Assembly (NCBI GenBank): GCA_050117725.1
Contig: JASFME010000065.1
Location: 1-10,428, forward strand
Direction: 5' to 3'
DNA: 10,428 bases
Source of the DNA: JASFJH01 sp050117725
GTDB lineage: Bacteria; Pseudomonadota; Gammaproteobacteria; AKS1
Numbering within the stretch: position 1 is the first letter of the stretch; the number at the start of each line of letters is the position of its first letter. The notes beneath the pieces were generated by a model. It was not told the origin of the DNA. It searched no databases and saw only the letters and a list, made by a program, of their open reading frames with translations. This document shows, one piece after another, positions 6,520 to 10,428 of the stretch. Both the position numbers and the translations under genes were made by a program.

Positions 6520-8475
6520 ATGAGTAACCTGTACCTGGCCATACCGTTATTTCCCCTGTTGGGCGCCATTATTGCCGGGCTGTTCTGTCGCAAGATCAGC
6601 CGCAGCCTTGCGCACTGGGCCGCCATTCTTGGCGTTGCAGTGTCATGCGCGCTGTCACTGTACGTGATGCACGGTTTTGTGTTCGATGGCTGGCAGACCT
6701 ATAACGAATCGGTTTATACCTGGATGGTCAGTGACGGTATTCGCTTCGAGATCGGTTTCCTTGTCGACAAACTGACCGCGCTCATGCTGGTTGTCGTCAC
6801 CTTTGTTTCGCTCATGGTGCACATCTACACGATTGGCTACATGCACGATGACGAGGGCTACAACCGTTTCTTCAGTTACATTGCCCTGTTCACGTTCTCC
6901 ATGCTCATGCTGGTCATGTCGAACAACTTCCTGCAGCTGTTCTTTGGCTGGGAAGCGGTGGGCCTCGTGTCGTACCTGTTGATCGGCTTCTGGTTCAACC
7001 GTGACACGGCGATCCTTGCCAACCTGAAGGCGTTTCTCGTCAATCGCGTTGGTGATTTTGGCTTCCTGCTCGGTATAGCCGCGATACTCATGTACACGGG
7101 TTCGCTGGATTATTATGAGGTGTTTGCCTCGGCGCCGGGCCTGGCTGGCGAGACCATGAGCATTATTCCTGGCAGTGAGTGGTCGGTCATGACCGTGATC
7201 TGTATCCTGCTGTTCATCGGTGCGATGGGTAAATCGGCACAGGTTCCGCTGCATGTCTGGCTGCCTGACTCGATGGAAGGCCCGACCCCGATCTCGGCAC
7301 TCATCCATGCCGCGACCATGGTGACCGCCGGTATCTTCATGGTGGCGCGTATGTCACCGCTGTACGAGTTGTCGACCACGGCGCTGAGCTTCATCCTCGT
7401 CATAGGCGCGATCACGGCCCTGTTCATGGGCTTCCTCGGCCTGATCCAGAATGACATCAAGCGCGTCGTAGCCTATTCGACACTGTCACAGCTCGGTTAC
7501 ATGACTGTTGCTCTCGGTGCCTCGGCCTACGCTGCCGGGATTTTCCACCTGATGACGCATGCTTTCTTCAAGGCCTTGCTGTTCCTCGCCGCCGGTTCAG
7601 TGATTATCGGCATGCACCACGAACAGGACATCCGCAAGATGGGTGGCCTGAAGAAGTACATGCCGATCACCTACTGGACCTCGCTGGTTGGCTCGCTGGC
7701 CCTGATCGGTTTCCCGGGCTTGGCCGGCTTCTTTTCCAAGGATTCGATTATCGAGGCCGTGCATCATTCCAGCACACCCGGCGCCGGGATTGCGTATTTT
7801 GCCGTGCTGGCCGGTGTGTTTGTCACCGCGCTGTACAGCTTTCGCATGTTCTTTGTTGTGTTCCACGGTGAAGAGCGGTTCGATGAGCACACGCGTGAGC
7901 ACTTGCACGAATCGCCGGCCGTGGTCACGGTACCGCTGATTATGCTGGCCATCCCGTCGGTGCTTGCCGGTTACGTGATCGGCCCGGTGCTGTTCGGTGA
8001 ATATTTCGGTGACGCCATCCAGGTCAGCGCCGCGCGTGACGTGCTGGCGAGCCTGGGCGAGGATTACCACGGCGTGTGGGGCTTCATCCTGCACGGTATC
8101 AGCGGTCCGGCATTCTGGCTGGCCATAGCGGGCCTTTTCAGCGCCTGGTATATCTATATGAAGAAGCCGGTCATCGCGCAGATTGCCCGCGACCGGTTGT
8201 CATTGCTGTATACCGTCATGGAGCGCAAGTATTTTATGGATGACCTGTACATGAAGGTATTCGCCGGTACCGGTCGTCTGCTCGGCCGCGGCCTGTGGAA
8301 GGGCGGTGACGTGGCCGTCATCGATGGCGCAATCGTCAACGGCAGCGCGAAAATTGTCGGCTGGTTTGCCGGTATCGTCCGGCATGTGCAGACCGGTTAT
8401 CTGTATCACTACGCATTTGCCATGATCCTGGGTCTGCTCGGTCTGCTGACCTGGGTGCTGTACGGGGCCAGGTAA
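6520..8475 (+). CDS. nuoL: NADH-quinone oxidoreductase subunit L (NuoL), distal antiporter-like proton pump
   Basis: NuoL (ND5 homologue) is the outermost antiporter-like subunit of the membrane arm; its long C-terminal amphipathic helix runs along NuoM and NuoN. The 651-residue length and about 16 hydrophobic segments fit. Key residues of the channel are visible: E145 in FFGWEAVGLVSYLLIGFW, K238 in GAMGKSAQVPLHVWLPDSM, H263 in ALIHAATMVTAG, K351 in THAFFKALLFL, and K407 in GFFSKDSI. These match E144, K229, K342 and K399 of E. coli as I recall them. Residues about 515-580 would form the lateral helix region, and a last hydrophobic segment lies at about 630-648. The start codon is supported by a modest AAAGAG at 6506-6511. 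An ATG at 6516 is in another frame and closes after three codons. The gene is separated from nuoM by 14 bases. Confidence 0.97.
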   Translation: MSNLYLAIPLFPLLGAIIAGLFCRKISRSLAHWAAILGVAVSCALSLYVMHGFVFDGWQTYNESVYTWMVSDGIRFEIGFLVDKLTALMLVVVTFVSLMVHIYTIGYMHDDEGYNRFFSYIALFTFSMLMLVMSNNFLQLFFGWEAVGLVSYLLIGFWFNRDTAILANLKAFLVNRVGDFGFLLGIAAILMYTGSLDYYEVFASAPGLAGETMSIIPGSEWSVMTVICILLFIGAMGKSAQVPLHVWLPDSMEGPTPISALIHAATMVTAGIFMVARMSPLYELSTTALSFILVIGAITALFMGFLGLIQNDIKRVVAYSTLSQLGYMTVALGASAYAAGIFHLMTHAFFKALLFLAAGSVIIGMHHEQDIRKMGGLKKYMPITYWTSLVGSLALIGFPGLAGFFSKDSIIEAVHHSSTPGAGIAYFAVLAGVFVTALYSFRMFFVVFHGEERFDEHTREHLHESPAVVTVPLIMLAIPSVLAGYVIGPVLFGEYFGDAIQVSAARDVLASLGEDYHGVWGFILHGISGPAFWLAIAGLFSAWYIYMKKPVIAQIARDRLSLLYTVMERKYFMDDLYMKVFAGTGRLLGRGLWKGGDVAVIDGAIVNGSAKIVGWFAGIVRHVQTGYLYHYAFAMILGLLGLLTWVLYGAR

Positions 8476-8489
8476 GGGGAAAGTAAGGC

Positions 8490-10007
8490 ATGTTTTTAGA
8501 TGTACCATTATTGAGCCTGGTAATCTGGACACCGATAATCGGTGGCCTCATCGTACTGGCTGTCGGTGATCGTGATCCGTGGGGGGCACGTCCCATTGCA
8601 CTGATCGTTTCGCTGCTGACTTTCCTGTTCAGTATCCCGCTGTATACCGGTTTTGATACGGGCACTTCGGCCATGCAGTTTGTCGAACAGGCCGTGTGGA
8701 TATCGGCTTTCGATATCAACTACCACATCGGTATTGACGGCATCTCGATGCCGCTCATCATCCTGACGAGTTTTATCACGATACTGGTGGTCGCGGCGGC
8801 CTGGGATGTCATCAAGGACAAACGCCCGGCACAGTACCTGGCAGCCTTCCTGATCATGGAAGGGCTCATGATCGGTGTGTTTGCGGCACTTGACGCGATA
8901 CTGTTCTACGTATTCTGGGAAGGCATGCTGATCCCGATGTTCCTGATCATCGGTGTCTGGGGCGGGCCACGCCGTGTGTACGCGACTATCAAGTTCTTTC
9001 TGTATACCTTCCTCGGCTCGGTGCTCATGCTGGTCGCGCTGATCTACATGTACATGCAGGGCAACAGTTTCGAAATCCTCGACTTCCATGTGCTCAAACT
9101 CGGTATGACCGAGCAGACCCTGATCTTCCTCGCCTTCCTGTTGGCATTTGCCGTGAAGGTGCCGATGTGGCCGGTTCATACCTGGTTGCCGGATGCGCAC
9201 GTCGAGGCGCCGACCGGAGGCTCGGTGATCCTGGCGGCGATCATGCTGAAGATCGGCGGTTACGGCTTCCTGCGCTTCAGCCTGCCGATCGCGCCGGATG
9301 CCAGCCAGTCGCTCGACTGGCTGATTATCCTCATGTCGCTCGTCGCGGTCGCCTATATCGGGTTGGTCGCGCTCGTGCAGCAGGACATGAAGAAACTGAT
9401 TGCCTATTCGTCGATTGCCCACATGGGGTTTGTCACGCTCGGCTTCTTTATTTCTTTCAGCATTGTTGAGGCGACCGGTAGTCAGTCCGGTGCCGCACTC
9501 GGCCTCGAGGGCGGAATGGTGCAGATGGTGTCGCACGGCTTTATTTCCGGGGCCCTGTTCCTGTGCGTCGGCGTCATGTATGACCGTATCCACAGCCGTG
9601 AAATCAGCGATTACGGCGGTGTCGTCAACACGATGCCGGTGTTCGCAGCCTTCATGGTGTTGTTTGCCATGGCAAACTCGGGTTTGCCGGGCACCTCGGG
9701 TTTTGTCGGTGAATTTATGGTGATCCTGAGTGCCTTCAAGGCAAACTTCTGGATCGCCTTTATTGCGGCACTGACCCTGATCCTTGGTGCAGCCTACAGC
9801 CTTTGGCTGGTCAAGCGCGTCATCTTCGGCGCTGTCACGAATGACAAGGTGGCTGAACTCGAAGATATGAACAAACGTGAATTTGCCATACTTGGCGTAC
9901 TCGCAGTTGCTGTGTTGCTGTTCGGTGTCTGGCCGGATCCGCTCGTCGATGTCATGCATGTATCCATCGACAACCTGCTGCAGCACATCATGCAGTCAAA
10001 ACTGTAA
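8490..10007 (+). CDS. nuoM: NADH-quinone oxidoreductase subunit M (NuoM), central antiporter-like proton pump
   Basis: NuoM (ND4 homologue) is the middle antiporter-like subunit of the membrane arm, paralogous to NuoL and NuoN. The 505-residue protein has about 14 hydrophobic segments and normal length. Proton-path residues are all present: E144 in FWEGMLIPMFLIIG, K223 in AFAVKVPMWPVHTWLPDAH, K254 in AAIMLKIGGYG, and E408 in GFVGEF, corresponding to E144, K234, K265 and E407 of E. coli as I recall them. The conserved DAHVEAPTGGSVILA loop follows the first lysine, and H349 is in the MVSHGFISGALFL helix. AGGGGA at 8475-8480 is a good ribosome-binding site, nine bases before the ATG, and overlaps the last base of the nuoL stop. 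The gene ends 12 bases before nuoN. No damage is seen. Confidence 0.98.
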   Translation: MFLDVPLLSLVIWTPIIGGLIVLAVGDRDPWGARPIALIVSLLTFLFSIPLYTGFDTGTSAMQFVEQAVWISAFDINYHIGIDGISMPLIILTSFITILVVAAAWDVIKDKRPAQYLAAFLIMEGLMIGVFAALDAILFYVFWEGMLIPMFLIIGVWGGPRRVYATIKFFLYTFLGSVLMLVALIYMYMQGNSFEILDFHVLKLGMTEQTLIFLAFLLAFAVKVPMWPVHTWLPDAHVEAPTGGSVILAAIMLKIGGYGFLRFSLPIAPDASQSLDWLIILMSLVAVAYIGLVALVQQDMKKLIAYSSIAHMGFVTLGFFISFSIVEATGSQSGAALGLEGGMVQMVSHGFISGALFLCVGVMYDRIHSREISDYGGVVNTMPVFAAFMVLFAMANSGLPGTSGFVGEFMVILSAFKANFWIAFIAALTLILGAAYSLWLVKRVIFGAVTNDKVAELEDMNKREFAILGVLAVAVLLFGVWPDPLVDVMHVSIDNLLQHIMQSKL

Positions 10008-10019
10008 CGGGATAACGAC

Positions 10020-10428
10020 ATGAGCCAGAGTTTTACCATGCCTGATTTTGCCTTGGCGGCACCTGAAATTTTCGTGCTTACGATGGGCTGCGTGTTGCTC
10101 GTGTTTGACGTGTTCATCAATGACCGTCTGCGCATCCTGAGCTATGTGCTGGCACAGCTGACAATTATTGGCGCGGCAGTGCTCACATTTTCCGGATTTC
10201 CCTCGGAGGTTGTACATACTTTCAATGGTACCTACGTCAGTGACTCGCTTGGTAGCCTGCTTAAGCTGTTTATCTACCTCGTTACGGCTTTTGTCTTCCT
10301 GTATTCGCGTGATTATCTGAAAGATCGCAACATGTTTCGTGGTGAATATTACGTGCTTGGCCTGTTCGGCATGCTTGGTATGATGATCATGGTCTCGGCG
10401 CACAGCTTCCTGACGATCTACCTGGGGC
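10020..10428 (+). CDS. nuoN: NADH-quinone oxidoreductase subunit N (NuoN), N-terminal part, 3' end outside window
   Basis: The last gene starts at the ATG at 10020 and stays open to the window edge, giving 136 residues of a protein that normally has about 480. It is read as NuoN (ND2 homologue), the antiporter-like subunit next to NuoK, from its position directly after nuoM and from the sequence: a first hydrophobic helix starting at LAAPEIFVLTMGCVLLVFDVF, a second around 40-57, then DSLGSLLKLFIYLVTAFVFLYSRDYL and the helix pair around YYVLGLFGMLGMMIMVSAHSFLTIYLG. The last segment leads into the helix that carries the key glutamate in this family, which lies just beyond the edge. GGGA at 10009-10012 gives a ribosome-binding site seven bases before the ATG. 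Whether the gene is intact downstream cannot be judged. Confidence 0.95.
   Translation, partial: MSQSFTMPDFALAAPEIFVLTMGCVLLVFDVFINDRLRILSYVLAQLTIIGAAVLTFSGFPSEVVHTFNGTYVSDSLGSLLKLFIYLVTAFVFLYSRDYLKDRNMFRGEYYVLGLFGMLGMMIMVSAHSFLTIYLG

Noticed and set aside
6655..7308. Antisense open frame (217 codons) opposite nuoL
   Set aside because: Highly charged, His- and Arg-rich translation typical of the reverse strand of membrane-protein genes; no ribosome-binding site or domain evidence.
8508..9986. Long antisense open frame (492 codons) opposite nuoM
   Set aside because: The translation is rich in His, Asp, Gln and Arg, the expected mirror image of a hydrophobic membrane protein with G/C-rich third positions. 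It follows the full length of nuoM and has no recognisable domain.
6520..10428. Similarity among nuoL, nuoM and nuoN considered as a recent tandem duplication
   Set aside because: These are ancient paralogues of the antiporter family. The proteins differ widely in sequence and length, and no nucleotide-level repeat is visible.
1..10428. Novel cargo such as a defence system, mobile element or inserted gene within the operon
   Set aside because: Every gene is an expected nuo subunit in canonical order, junctions are 51 bases or less, and no terminal repeats, transposase or RNA gene is visible.

Overview
This window is the middle and downstream part of a bacterial nuo operon, which encodes the proton-pumping NADH:quinone oxidoreductase (respiratory complex I, NDH-1). 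Every gene is on the + strand in the canonical order nuoE-F-G-H-I-J-K-L-M-N. The first gene (nuoE) is cut by the left edge and the last (nuoN) by the right edge; the eight genes between them are complete and appear intact. I see no insertion sequence, CRISPR array, RNA gene, foreign gene, promoter or terminator. No gene-free stretch exceeds about 50 bases.

Organism: the gene order, separate nuoH/nuoI/nuoJ/nuoK genes, preference for G/C at third codon positions and the protein style fit a proteobacterium. I favour a gammaproteobacterium outside the enteric group, for example a relative of the purple-sulfur or sulfur-oxidising lineages. That is an impression from the protein sequences and was not tested by any search. 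NuoG lacks the cysteine set for the extra N7 iron-sulfur cluster found in E. coli, so this enzyme is of the mitochondrial-like cofactor type.

Layout: 1-231 end of nuoE; 283-1575 nuoF; 1572-3929 nuoG; 3933-5021 nuoH; 5034-5525 nuoI; 5553-6182 nuoJ; 6182-6487 nuoK; 6520-8475 nuoL; 8490-10007 nuoM; 10020 to the end, the start of nuoN. Spacing is tight: nuoF/nuoG overlap by 4 bases, nuoJ/nuoK share one base, and the other gaps run from 3 to 51 bases. This indicates one polycistronic transcript with coupled translation at several junctions.

How the genes work together: NuoE, F and G form the NADH-oxidising module (FMN plus a chain of Fe-S clusters). NuoI carries two 4Fe-4S clusters that lead electrons toward the quinone site. 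NuoH anchors the peripheral arm and helps form the quinone chamber. NuoJ, K, L, M and N form the membrane arm that pumps protons; L, M and N are antiporter-like subunits. The charged residues expected for pumping are visible in NuoK, L and M; in NuoN they lie beyond the window.

The window is ordinary core metabolism. The hunt gave only minor points: the missing N7 ligands, a small cysteine cluster near the NuoG C-terminus, a weak hairpin over the nuoF ribosome-binding site, a stacked start region at nuoI, a tiny reading frame overlapping the nuoL start, and a double cysteine near the NuoF C-terminus. I do not see a previously undescribed system here.
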